The notes under the pieces were generated by a model. The model was not told the DNA's origin. It saw nothing but the letters and a program-made list of their open reading frames with translations, and ran no database searches. Shown here in pieces: positions 28,704-36,266 of a stretch of DNA of 64,000 nucleotides. The position numbers were made by a program, and so were the translations under genes. The first letter of the stretch is position 1. The number at the start of each line of letters is the position of its first letter. The DNA is from Streptomyces sp. V2I9 (GTDB lineage Bacteria > Actinomycetota > Actinomycetes > Streptomycetales > Streptomycetaceae): assembly GCF_030817475.1 (NCBI RefSeq), contig NZ_JAUSZJ010000002.1, positions 1,975,501 to 2,039,500 on the forward strand. Reading direction: 5' to 3'.

Positions 28704-29492
28704 CTACCGCCCGGTCGGGGGCTGGGCTCTTCGCGGCAGCAGCGCCAGGTGTTCCTCATGCACGATGCCGAATCTCAGGGCGATCGCCACCACGGCTTCG
28801 CGTTTACCGTTCCGGCGTTCCGTCCGTCCGGCGCCGTCGGCGGCGGGGACATCCACCCTCAGCTTCTCGTCCGCCAGATAGTCGATGTGCGAACTGACCG
28901 CCCGTGCCGTCAGTTTGGCGCAGGAGGGGTGCCCCCGGAGCCGTTCGACGACCTGAGGGGTGGTCGGGACCGCGACGGGCCAGGCGTCGCGCAGCCACGG
29001 TTCGCACAGCGCTACGAGCACCAGGAAGTAGGTGGAGGTCTCGTCCAGGGAGTACGCCGTCAGGGTACGGCTCTCCCCGGAGCCGCCCGTGGAGCGCGGA
29101 TCGAGGTAGACGTGGTCGGGGGCGAACACCTGGAAGCAGACCGGGGTGTCACTGCGGGAGGGCAGCACCACGCGGGAGAACTCGAAGGGGATGGACGCCC
29201 CGAGGCGGCGCGGCGGGACCCGGAGGTACTCCCCCGCCCCTTCCGGGTTCTCCACGAGATAGCTGTGGGTGCTGCTGAGATTGCTCAACTGCCAGTGGTC
29301 GTCGGTCGCCCGGATCTCCCCGGCGAGGCGGGACACGGTCGACTCGGCCAGGCGGAGTTCGACCGGCGTGGTGGACGAGCCGCGGCCGAAGCGCGCGCTC
29401 TCTCCGGGACCGAGCCGGAGGGTCACCGGAGCACTCCCGTCCCCGCCTGGCAGATACACGACAATCCCGCTCAACGCTCCCCCGTCCCCCAC
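28704..29492 (-). CDS. FHA-like regulatory protein paired with the kinase
   Basis: The predicted product has 262 residues. The N-terminal ~110 residues fit an FHA-like beta sandwich (VTLRLGPGESARFGRG, STVSRLAGEI, WQLSNLSSTHSYLVEN). The phosphothreonine-contact residues are partly changed (SRLAG instead of SxxH), so phospho-binding is uncertain. The C-terminal half is helical and has a winged-helix look (TPQVVERLRGHPSCAKLTAR, VSSHIDYLADEKLRV), similar to proteins annotated as FHA-linked HTH regulators. GTG 29492 is used; a TTG at LSGIVVYL is possible. It is the first gene of a two-gene operon with the kinase, so a kinase-controlled DNA-binding role is an inference. Confidence 0.75.
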   Translation of the reverse strand: MGDGGALSGIVVYLPGGDGSAPVTLRLGPGESARFGRGSSTTPVELRLAESTVSRLAGEIRATDDHWQLSNLSSTHSYLVENPEGAGEYLRVPPRRLGASIPFEFSRVVLPSRSDTPVCFQVFAPDHVYLDPRSTGGSGESRTLTAYSLDETSTYFLVLVALCEPWLRDAWPVAVPTTPQVVERLRGHPSCAKLTARAVSSHIDYLADEKLRVDVPAADGAGRTERRNGKREAVVAIALRFGIVHEEHLALLPRRAQPPTGR

Positions 29493-29517
29493 GGTTTCCC
29501 AACGGCAGAGGGAACGC

Positions 29518-29547
29518 TACCGCGTGTAAGTGCTGCCCTACCGCGTG
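29518..29547 (-). promoter_or_regulatory. Two 10-bp direct repeats upstream of the FHA-kinase operon
   Basis: CTACCGCGTG occurs at 29518-29527 and 29538-29547, 20 bp apart (about two helical turns) and 26-55 bases upstream of the FHA-like gene start. The position fits an activator site next to the promoter. The adjacent SARP gene is a possible binder but nothing shows it. Confidence 0.45.
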
Positions 29548-29598
29548 GTATCAGTCACGTTTAGGACAGCGGCGGGGAAGTGGGCGAACAGCGGCCCG

Positions 29599-31626
29599 TC
29601 AGGGAGCGGGGGCCCCTGAGCGCAGGGGAGCCACGGTGCGGTCGCCGAAGGAGGCCCAGGGTTGCCAGCCGCCGCCCGGCCGGGCCTGTACGCGGGTACG
29701 CACCCGGCCCTCGGTGGAGACCGCGAAGACATGGATCCGCCCGGTCGCGTCCTGGGCGGCGGCGGGGGTGGCGGCGAGGAGGCCGCCGGGCTCACCGAAC
29801 TCGCCTCCGGGGTCCCAGCCCTCACCGGGCGCGTACTGCCACCGGTGATCGAGCCGGTCACCTCCCGGTGACAGGGCGAAGGCCTCCAGCCGGCCGTCGG
29901 CGCCCGGCACGAGCAGCGGGGCCCCGGCCGACCAGCCGAACAGAGGCAGCCAGTCGTCCCACCCTCCGCTCGGTACGGACTGGCGGCGGTGGAACGCTCC
30001 CGCGCCGGAGGGGCCGATGGCGGAGACGGTGAGCCGCCCGCTGCCGTCGCGCGCCACGCGCGGAGCCGCGCCGGCCGCGGTGCCGAAGCGGGCCCATGAG
30101 GACCAGGGGCCGCCCGGTGACAACTGCCACCGGTGCCGGATCTCCGCGCCTCCGGGCTGGAGGCTGAACACCTCCAGCCGGCCGTCGGCATGGGCGGCGA
30201 CGACGGGCGGGGCTCCCGCCGGGCCGCCGAATCCCGGCTCCCACGCCTCCCACGTGAGTGCTCCGGGCGACCACTGCCGACGCCGGGAGACCACGCCGCC
30301 GCCGGGGCTCAGGGCGAAGACCTCCAGGCGGCCGGCGGCGTCGCGTGCGACGGCCGGGGCGGCTCCGGCCGGCCCGCCGAACTCCTCCCAGTCGTGCCAG
30401 CCCCCGTCGGGCCGCTGGACCCGGTGGTGCAGGTGGGCGCCGCCCGGGGCGAGGGAGAAGACCTCCAGCCGGCCGTTGGTGTTGCGGCCGAGCGTGGGGA
30501 CCGCGCCGGCCGGTCCGCCGAACTCCTCCCACGCCGACCAGGTGTCGGTGTCCGGGTCGAGCTGGACGCGCCGCAGCATCGAGCGGTCCGCGTCGTCGAG
30601 GGCGAAGACGTTCAGTCGGCCCTGGACGTCCTGGGCGGCGACCGGATTGTCCGGGCTCTGCCAGAAGGGCGGCGTGTCCTGCCAGTGGAGCGGGGCCATG
30701 TACAGGCCGCGCCCGAACCAGCCGGCGGCGCTCGCGTACCAGCGGTCCCCGTCGGCGACCGGCTCGACCGCGTGCCCGGGCACATGTCCGGCGTAGCCGT
30801 CCAGGCCGAAGCGGAAGGGGTCGCGGGAGACGAGGACGTCGGTGCCCGTGTATCCGCCGCGGGGTCCGATGAACAGGTAGTACCAGCCGTCCTTCGCGGT
30901 CACGAAGGGCGATTCGGTGACGGAGACCCCGGAGGCCGCGGTGCTCGGGTCGGCGTAGGCGATGCCCGGCTCGCTCCAGGTGAGCAGGTCGTCGGAGCGG
31001 CGGTAGCAGACCAGGTGGCGGCCGTCGGAGGCGGCGAGCTCGGTGTAGTACATGACCCACTCGGCGCCGATCCGCACCACCATGGGGTCGCGCGCGGCAC
31101 GCCCCCGGAAGAGGGGGCCCGACGGGATCCGGGTCCAGGTGAAGAGGTCCGGGGAGGTGGCGAGGTTGATCGCGGCCCCGGCGGCGCCTCCCGCGGCGTA
31201 GAACATCCAGTACCGGCCACCGGCCTCGATGACGTGCGGGGCCCACAGGTGCTGTTCGCCGTGGTAGGCCGGGGCGACGGTCAGCGCGTCGGCATGGCTG
31301 GTCCACGGCCCGTACGGCTGGGGCGCGGAGGCGTGGACGAAGGAGGTCTCGGCGGAGCTGTCCGGAACCTGGCCGGGCGCGGCGCTGTCTCCGACGATGC
31401 CGAACAGGTGCCATCGGCCGTTCGCCCTGATCAGGGTGTGATCGTTGAGATAGCGGCGGCGGCCGGGTGTGGAGGGGTCGTAGACATGGGTGAAGGAGCC
31501 GGCGCCCACCCACTGCGCCTGAGGAGCGGGGGCGGGGGCGGCGGCAGCGGCGCGGGCCGTGAGCGGGAGCACGAGGGCTCCCGCTCCGGCCGTGCGCAGC
31601 AGGTGCCGCCTGCTGATCGGTTGCAC
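29599..31626 (-). CDS. Exported GH43-like propeller enzyme with C-terminal PLL lectin propeller
   Basis: The predicted product has 675 residues. An N-terminal Tat-like signal (SRRHLLRTAGAGALVLPL) is followed by a five-bladed glycoside-hydrolase-43-like domain (HTLIRANGRWHLFGI, HLWAPHVIEAGGRYWMFY, RDPMVVRIGAEWVMYYTE, VTESPFVTAKDGWYYLF). The family cleaves arabinoside, xyloside or galactoside bonds with Asp/Glu residues. From about residue 345 there are seven repeats of the PLL (DUF346-type) kind with the pattern DGRLEVFxL...W..W..FGGPAG. PLL is a seven-bladed sugar-binding propeller. GTG 31626 has a GGAG five bases upstream. It is the last gene of a four-gene leftward operon, 28 bases after its neighbour. 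The exact hydrolase activity is not certain. Confidence 0.83.
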   Translation of the reverse strand: MQPISRRHLLRTAGAGALVLPLTARAAAAAPAPAPQAQWVGAGSFTHVYDPSTPGRRRYLNDHTLIRANGRWHLFGIVGDSAAPGQVPDSSAETSFVHASAPQPYGPWTSHADALTVAPAYHGEQHLWAPHVIEAGGRYWMFYAAGGAAGAAINLATSPDLFTWTRIPSGPLFRGRAARDPMVVRIGAEWVMYYTELAASDGRHLVCYRRSDDLLTWSEPGIAYADPSTAASGVSVTESPFVTAKDGWYYLFIGPRGGYTGTDVLVSRDPFRFGLDGYAGHVPGHAVEPVADGDRWYASAAGWFGRGLYMAPLHWQDTPPFWQSPDNPVAAQDVQGRLNVFALDDADRSMLRRVQLDPDTDTWSAWEEFGGPAGAVPTLGRNTNGRLEVFSLAPGGAHLHHRVQRPDGGWHDWEEFGGPAGAAPAVARDAAGRLEVFALSPGGGVVSRRRQWSPGALTWEAWEPGFGGPAGAPPVVAAHADGRLEVFSLQPGGAEIRHRWQLSPGGPWSSWARFGTAAGAAPRVARDGSGRLTVSAIGPSGAGAFHRRQSVPSGGWDDWLPLFGWSAGAPLLVPGADGRLEAFALSPGGDRLDHRWQYAPGEGWDPGGEFGEPGGLLAATPAAAQDATGRIHVFAVSTEGRVRTRVQARPGGGWQPWASFGDRTVAPLRSGAPAP

Positions 31627-31654
31627 GGGATACTCCAGAGGGTGCGGCGGACTG

Positions 31655-32662
31655 TCAGTCGATTCCGGGCCCGGCGGTGTCCTTGAGCCAGCCCCACTGG
31701 GACCAGGTCGAGAAACCGGTCTGCCAGCGGTGGTGGACCCCGGCGGCACTGGTCCCGAACACTTCGATCCGGCCGTCCGCGTTGGCCACGGCGGTGATCT
31801 CCGTGCCCCCGGTGCCGAAGGACTCCCACGGCCCGTAAGCGGCGTTCACCCCGGTCTGCCACATGTGCTGGGCCGCACCGCCGTTGATCGCGAAGACCTC
31901 GACCCGACCGTCCACCGCCCGCTGACTCGTCAGCTGCGCATTCGCCAGACCACCGGTCTCCTCCCAGCCCGACCACCCCGAAGGACCCGTCTGATACCGG
32001 TGGAACACCCCCACCGGACCCGAAGCGAACACCTCCAGACGACCATCCTGATTCTGATCCACCGTCAGATCATGACCGCCCTCACCGAACTTCCCCCAAG
32101 CGGACCAGCCACCACTGACAGCCGTCTGGTACTGATGCTCGAAGACCTCACCGTTCAGCGCGAACACCTCAAGACGCCCGTCCGACGCCTTCCCCATCTC
32201 GATCCGGCTGTTCCCCGGACCACCACCGGTCCCCTCCCACCCGGACCAACCACCGTTCGGCACGGTCTGATACCGGTGGAACACATCCTCCGGACCCGAG
32301 GCGAACACCTCGAGACGACCGTCACCGTTCGACCCCACCGCGAGATCCCGGCCACCCTCACCGAACTTCTCCCAGCCCGACCAACCACCCGACGGCCGAC
32401 TCTGATACCGGTGCTGCAAAACCTCACCGTTCAACGCGAACACCTCGAGACGGCCATCAGCGTTCGCCCCGATCGCCAACTCCGCACCGGCCGGACCCGC
32501 CACGAACTCCCACCCGGACCACGCGCCGTTGACCGTCTCCTGCCACGCGTGATGCACACCGTTCGCACCAGCCGCGAACACCTCGAGACGACCGTCCGCC
32601 GACCGCGCCGACACCACACGACCCGACTCCGCCGGATACACCAACGGCGCAGGACCAGGCCC
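31655..32662 (-). repeat. 1,008-bp direct repeat, copy 1 (PLL propeller)
   Basis: This segment encodes the whole lectin propeller of the transglycosylase gene and is repeated at 33136-34143, with an offset of 1,481 bases. I count about four substitutions, near 31666, 31724-31725 and 32326. Identity stops abruptly at the domain boundary (32662). This points to recent duplication or gene conversion. Confidence 0.93.
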
Positions 32663-33124
32663 CGGATGCCCGAGACGGTCCACCGCGGCGCGCGCGGTGT
32701 CCATGTGCCGCCAGTGGTGGCCCTGGTTGTAGGTGGACCAGGGGCTCCAGTCGTTCCCCGCGGAGGAGATCCGGAAGGCTTCGTTCGCATTGCACTGCGC
32801 GTCGTAGGCGCAGGCGTCGCTGACGTCGGAATGCCAGTAGTTGTTGATCTGCCACAGACCACGGTCGGTGGACGGGGGCGTGTTGTTCGAGGTGTTGTAC
32901 GCCAGCGGATTGCAGCTGGACTCCGCGAGGGCGACGGCGACGGCGGTCACCAGGCTGTCGCCCCGGAACCCCGCCTTGTATCCGACGTCCGCGCACAGGT
33001 CGCTCGGGGCGGCGAAGGCCGGCTGTGCGGTGCCGACGAGGATTCCCGCCGCCGCACAGAGGGAGACGAGTACGGACAGAACAATGCGGTACGGCGCTCC
33101 ACAAGCGCGCTGGACGGCTCTCAC
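31655..33124 (-). CDS. Secreted lysozyme-like transglycosylase with PLL lectin propeller
   Basis: The predicted product has 489 residues, with a Sec signal peptide (IVLSVLVSLCAAAGILVGTAQPAFA) and a compact SLT/lysozyme-like domain. The catalytic Glu is E68 in VALAE68SSCNP, followed by DRGLWQINNYWHSD, the classical GLWQIN motif, and two Cys-containing loops. It should cut the glycan strand of peptidoglycan outside the cell. From residue ~155 there is a seven-bladed PLL-type propeller (repeats DGRLEVFA..V.H.YQ...GGWSGWE). The propeller is nearly identical at DNA level to that of the next gene. GTG 33124 has GAGGAG seven bases upstream. It is third in the operon, 11 bases after the M23 gene. Confidence 0.9.
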   Translation of the reverse strand: MRAVQRACGAPYRIVLSVLVSLCAAAGILVGTAQPAFAAPSDLCADVGYKAGFRGDSLVTAVAVALAESSCNPLAYNTSNNTPPSTDRGLWQINNYWHSDVSDACAYDAQCNANEAFRISSAGNDWSPWSTYNQGHHWRHMDTARAAVDRLGHPGPGPAPLVYPAESGRVVSARSADGRLEVFAAGANGVHHAWQETVNGAWSGWEFVAGPAGAELAIGANADGRLEVFALNGEVLQHRYQSRPSGGWSGWEKFGEGGRDLAVGSNGDGRLEVFASGPEDVFHRYQTVPNGGWSGWEGTGGGPGNSRIEMGKASDGRLEVFALNGEVFEHQYQTAVSGGWSAWGKFGEGGHDLTVDQNQDGRLEVFASGPVGVFHRYQTGPSGWSGWEETGGLANAQLTSQRAVDGRVEVFAINGGAAQHMWQTGVNAAYGPWESFGTGGTEITAVANADGRIEVFGTSAAGVHHRWQTGFSTWSQWGWLKDTAGPGID

Positions 33125-33135
33125 CTGCTGTCTCC

Positions 33136-34143
33136 TCAGTCGATTCCGGGTCCGGCGGTGTCCTTGAGCCAGCCCCACTGGGACCAGGTCGAGAAACCGG
33201 TCTGATAGCGGTGGTGGACCCCGGCGGCACTGGTCCCGAACACTTCGATCCGGCCGTCCGCGTTGGCCACGGCGGTGATCTCCGTGCCCCCGGTGCCGAA
33301 GGACTCCCACGGCCCGTAAGCGGCGTTCACCCCGGTCTGCCACATGTGCTGGGCCGCACCGCCGTTGATCGCGAAGACCTCGACCCGACCGTCCACCGCC
33401 CGCTGACTCGTCAGCTGCGCATTCGCCAGACCACCGGTCTCCTCCCAGCCCGACCACCCCGAAGGACCCGTCTGATACCGGTGGAACACCCCCACCGGAC
33501 CCGAAGCGAACACCTCCAGACGACCATCCTGATTCTGATCCACCGTCAGATCATGACCGCCCTCACCGAACTTCCCCCAAGCGGACCAGCCACCACTGAC
33601 AGCCGTCTGGTACTGATGCTCGAAGACCTCACCGTTCAGCGCGAACACCTCAAGACGCCCGTCCGACGCCTTCCCCATCTCGATCCGGCTGTTCCCCGGA
33701 CCACCACCGGTCCCCTCCCACCCGGACCAACCACCGTTCGGCACGGTCTGATACCGGTGGAACACATCCTCCGGACCCGAGGCGAACACCTCGAGACGAC
33801 CGTCACCGTTCGAACCCACCGCGAGATCCCGGCCACCCTCACCGAACTTCTCCCAGCCCGACCAACCACCCGACGGCCGACTCTGATACCGGTGCTGCAA
33901 AACCTCACCGTTCAACGCGAACACCTCGAGACGGCCATCAGCGTTCGCCCCGATCGCCAACTCCGCACCGGCCGGACCCGCCACGAACTCCCACCCGGAC
34001 CACGCGCCGTTGACCGTCTCCTGCCACGCGTGATGCACACCGTTCGCACCAGCCGCGAACACCTCGAGACGACCGTCCGCCGACCGCGCCGACACCACAC
34101 GACCCGACTCCGCCGGATACACCAACGGCGCAGGACCAGGCCC
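33136..34143 (-). repeat. 1,008-bp direct repeat, copy 2 (PLL propeller)
   Basis: This is the second copy of the near-identical propeller, in the M23 gene. Upstream of 34143 the two genes share no similarity, because one encodes M23 and the other a lysozyme fold. Recombination between the copies could delete 1,481 bp and fuse the M23 domain to the other propeller. Confidence 0.93.
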
Positions 34144-34695
34144 ACTGCCGGGTGTGCAGGGCATCTCGATGCCGCGTTCCGCCAGGTAGGGAACCGGATT
34201 GACCCGCACGGACGCACCCGCGTTCCCCCAGACCCGGAGGTGGAGATGCGGCCCGCTGGACTGGCCCTCGCTGCCCATCAGCGCGATCTGCTGCCCGGCC
34301 CTCACCCGGTCGCCCGCCTGGACGTCCCGCTGGTACATGTGGCCGTACTCGGTGATGGTGCCGTCGGGGTGCAGGATGCGGATCCACTGCCCGTAGCCGG
34401 GCTCGTACCCCGAGATGGTCACCTCGCCGTCGCCGACGGCGTAGATCGGGGTGCCGTAGTCGTTGGCGATGTCGATGCCGTTGTGCTCCCAGCTGTAGTC
34501 CTGGGAGATGTAGCCGGCGGCGGGACAGGCCGCGGCGTAGCCGGCGGTCCGGGGCGGGGCGGAAGCGGTCCCCGGCCCGGCCGCCGAAGCGACGGCCGGG
34601 CCCGGTGCGAGGAGGACCACGGCCAGGGCGAGCAGAAGCCCGAGCACCCGTCCGGGGAGGGGCCCGGACGGGCTTCGGGAAAGGGTGGGTATCAC
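33136..34695 (-). CDS. Secreted M23 endopeptidase with PLL lectin propeller
   Basis: The product has 519 residues with a Sec signal peptide (RVLGLLLALAVVLLAPGPAVASA). The LytM/M23 domain has the zinc ligands H71 and D75 in H71NGID75IAN, a GHMYQRD loop and HLHLRV. Such enzymes cut peptide bridges of peptidoglycan. The C-terminal ~340 residues are a seven-bladed PLL-type propeller that ends in GWLKDTAGPGID. The propeller DNA (33136-34143) matches the neighbour's (31655-32662) with about four substitutions in 1,008 bp. GTG 34695 has GGGAGG six bases upstream. It is second in the operon, 13 bases after the Tat-exported esterase gene. It complements the transglycosylase: one cuts glycan, the other peptide. 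Confidence 0.92.
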   Translation of the reverse strand: MIPTLSRSPSGPLPGRVLGLLLALAVVLLAPGPAVASAAGPGTASAPPRTAGYAAACPAAGYISQDYSWEHNGIDIANDYGTPIYAVGDGEVTISGYEPGYGQWIRILHPDGTITEYGHMYQRDVQAGDRVRAGQQIALMGSEGQSSGPHLHLRVWGNAGASVRVNPVPYLAERGIEMPCTPGSGPGPAPLVYPAESGRVVSARSADGRLEVFAAGANGVHHAWQETVNGAWSGWEFVAGPAGAELAIGANADGRLEVFALNGEVLQHRYQSRPSGGWSGWEKFGEGGRDLAVGSNGDGRLEVFASGPEDVFHRYQTVPNGGWSGWEGTGGGPGNSRIEMGKASDGRLEVFALNGEVFEHQYQTAVSGGWSAWGKFGEGGHDLTVDQNQDGRLEVFASGPVGVFHRYQTGPSGWSGWEETGGLANAQLTSQRAVDGRVEVFAINGGAAQHMWQTGVNAAYGPWESFGTGGTEITAVANADGRIEVFGTSAAGVHHRYQTGFSTWSQWGWLKDTAGPGID

Positions 34696-34708
34696 GCGAT
34701 GCCTCCCG

Positions 34709-35695
34709 TCATGCCTTGCGCAGGCGGGCGATGACGCCGTCGATGTCGTCACTCAGCAGGTTCCGGCGGACCCCGTGGCCGCCTTCCACCTCATGCGGCT
34801 CGTAGCCGATGCCGGCGCGGTCGAGGTGCCACTTGAACTCCCGCTGGGTGTTGAGCACCGTGACCTCGTTGGCGTAGCCCTGGATGTCCTGGGGGCTGGT
34901 GCCGGCGACCAGGAAGATCCGCTTGTGCCGGTAGCTCTCGATGCGCTCGCACGGGTTGTCCGCGCTGACCCGCGCCTCGTCCCAGAGGGGCGCGCCGTAG
35001 ATGGTGCCGCCGTTCAGTTCCACGGCGGCGGACGAGGCGTTGGCCCAGTAGGTCACCAACTGGCCGTTGCCGCCGCGCAGGTTGGCCGGGCCGGAGTGGG
35101 AGCTGACCGAGGCGAAGTGGCCGTAGTACTTGGCCGCGTACTTCAGGGCGCCGAAGCCGCCCATGGAGAAGCCGGAGACGGCGCGGCCGTCGTACTCGGC
35201 GTAGGTACGGAAGTTGGCGTCGATCCACGGGATCAGCTGCGCGATGTGGAAGTGCTCCCAGTTGCGGGCCCCGATGTTGGAGCTCACCGGGTTCGAGTAC
35301 CAGCCGGCGCGCCCGCCGTCGGGCATCACGACGATGAGGTTTTTCCAGGCGGTCAGGCCCCGGATGTCGTGAAGCGCGTCGAAGGTGATGAAGTCCTCCA
35401 GGCCGCCGTGGAGGAGGTACAGGACGGGGTAGCGGCGCCCGCTGGTGTGGTAGCCGTCGGGGAGCAGCACGTTGACGGCCGGGGTCCAGCCGCCGATGGC
35501 GGAGGTCTGGAAGCGGTAGTACCACATCCGGTGGTCATGCTCGCCGCGTTCCGTGATGCGCAGGCCGAAGCCGTCGCCGACCGCCGCGGCCGGGGAGGCC
35601 GAGGCGAGAACACCTCCGGCGCCCAGGGCCGCCGCGGCGGTGAGTCCGCCGACGGACTTGAGGATGTTCCTGCGGGTGGGGTTCTGCGCGGTCAA
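34709..35695 (-). CDS. Tat-exported esterase, head of the lectin-enzyme operon
   Basis: The predicted product has 328 residues with a twin-arginine leader (PTRRNILKSVGGLTAAAALG). The esterase D/antigen-85-like hydrolase core has YPVLYLLHGGLED, NWEHFHIAQLIPWIDANF and the nucleophile elbow GFS177MGGFG. A late His, probably in EVEGGHGVRRN, completes the triad. It resembles the Sec-exported esterase at 24880-25968. TTG 35695 has GGAGG five bases upstream, which decides the start over the longer frame. It is the first gene of the operon esterase - M23 - transglycosylase - GH43. The substrate could be acetylated glycan, but that is inference. Confidence 0.88.
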   Translation of the reverse strand: MTAQNPTRRNILKSVGGLTAAAALGAGGVLASASPAAAVGDGFGLRITERGEHDHRMWYYRFQTSAIGGWTPAVNVLLPDGYHTSGRRYPVLYLLHGGLEDFITFDALHDIRGLTAWKNLIVVMPDGGRAGWYSNPVSSNIGARNWEHFHIAQLIPWIDANFRTYAEYDGRAVSGFSMGGFGALKYAAKYYGHFASVSSHSGPANLRGGNGQLVTYWANASSAAVELNGGTIYGAPLWDEARVSADNPCERIESYRHKRIFLVAGTSPQDIQGYANEVTVLNTQREFKWHLDRAGIGYEPHEVEGGHGVRRNLLSDDIDGVIARLRKA

Positions 35696-36266
35696 GGTGA
35701 CCTCCTGTGGGCGAGCGGGCACGGCCGGGGGACCCGGCCTCCGTTCCGGCGGGACCGGCGGTTCGGAAGGTAGCGACGCGCTCCCCGCAGAGGCACCCGG
35801 AACCTTACGGACTGACAGGGAGGGTCCGCGTCCTCTAAGGCGCGTCGTCAGAGGTCGCGGGGCCCGGAGGGCGGCAGCCCGGCGACGGGCCCCGGTCCGG
35901 GCGGCGGGCGGCCGGAACGCCGAGGGCGCCGGCGGGGACGGTGGCGGGCGTCAGTCCGTAAGGTTCCGGATTCCGCCGCCCCGGCGCCCCGTGTAGACCT
36001 GTCCACCAACCATCGCCTCGGTTCCTCTCCGGCGGGGCGGGCCCGACCGGGCGGCGTCCGCCGGAGGTCCGCCGCAGGATACCGACCGGCGACGGCCACC
36101 GGTCACACCCCGCCAGGGTGCGGCCGGACGCACCCGCGCCCACCGGGCGTTCCACCGGACCTGCCGGACCGTACCCGGCCGGTCCGCGCGGCCCGACCCC
36201 TTGCGCACCGCGCGGCGGCAGCCCCTCCCGCAAGCCCCTCGTACCTCTATCCGTCAGGAGCCCGAG
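35696..36266. other. Divergent intergenic region between two Tat-exported enzymes
   Basis: This 571-base region separates the leftward esterase operon from the rightward NlpC/P60 gene. It holds two inverted copies of a 20-bp element (annotated separately), and no gene can be supported in it. Long antisense frames that cross it are GC artefacts. Both flanking genes start with TTG and have good ribosome binding sites at the region's edges. Confidence 0.6.
35797..35969. repeat. Perfect 20-bp inverted repeat, 133 bp apart
   Basis: CCGGAACCTTACGGACTGAC at 35797-35816 is the exact reverse complement of 35950-35969. Read toward each flanking gene, the nearer copy has the same orientation (GTCAGTCCGTAAGGTTCCGG). 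It sits 102-121 bases before the esterase start and 298-317 bases before the NlpC/P60 start. TAAGGT inside it fits a TANNNT -10 box. No target-site duplication flanks the pair, so a mobile element is less likely than a shared promoter or operator. Confidence 0.7.

Noticed and set aside
35797..35969. Mini transposable element (MITE) with terminal inverted repeats
   Set aside because: The arms are perfect, but there is no target-site duplication, no second copy in the window, and both copies point toward promoters.
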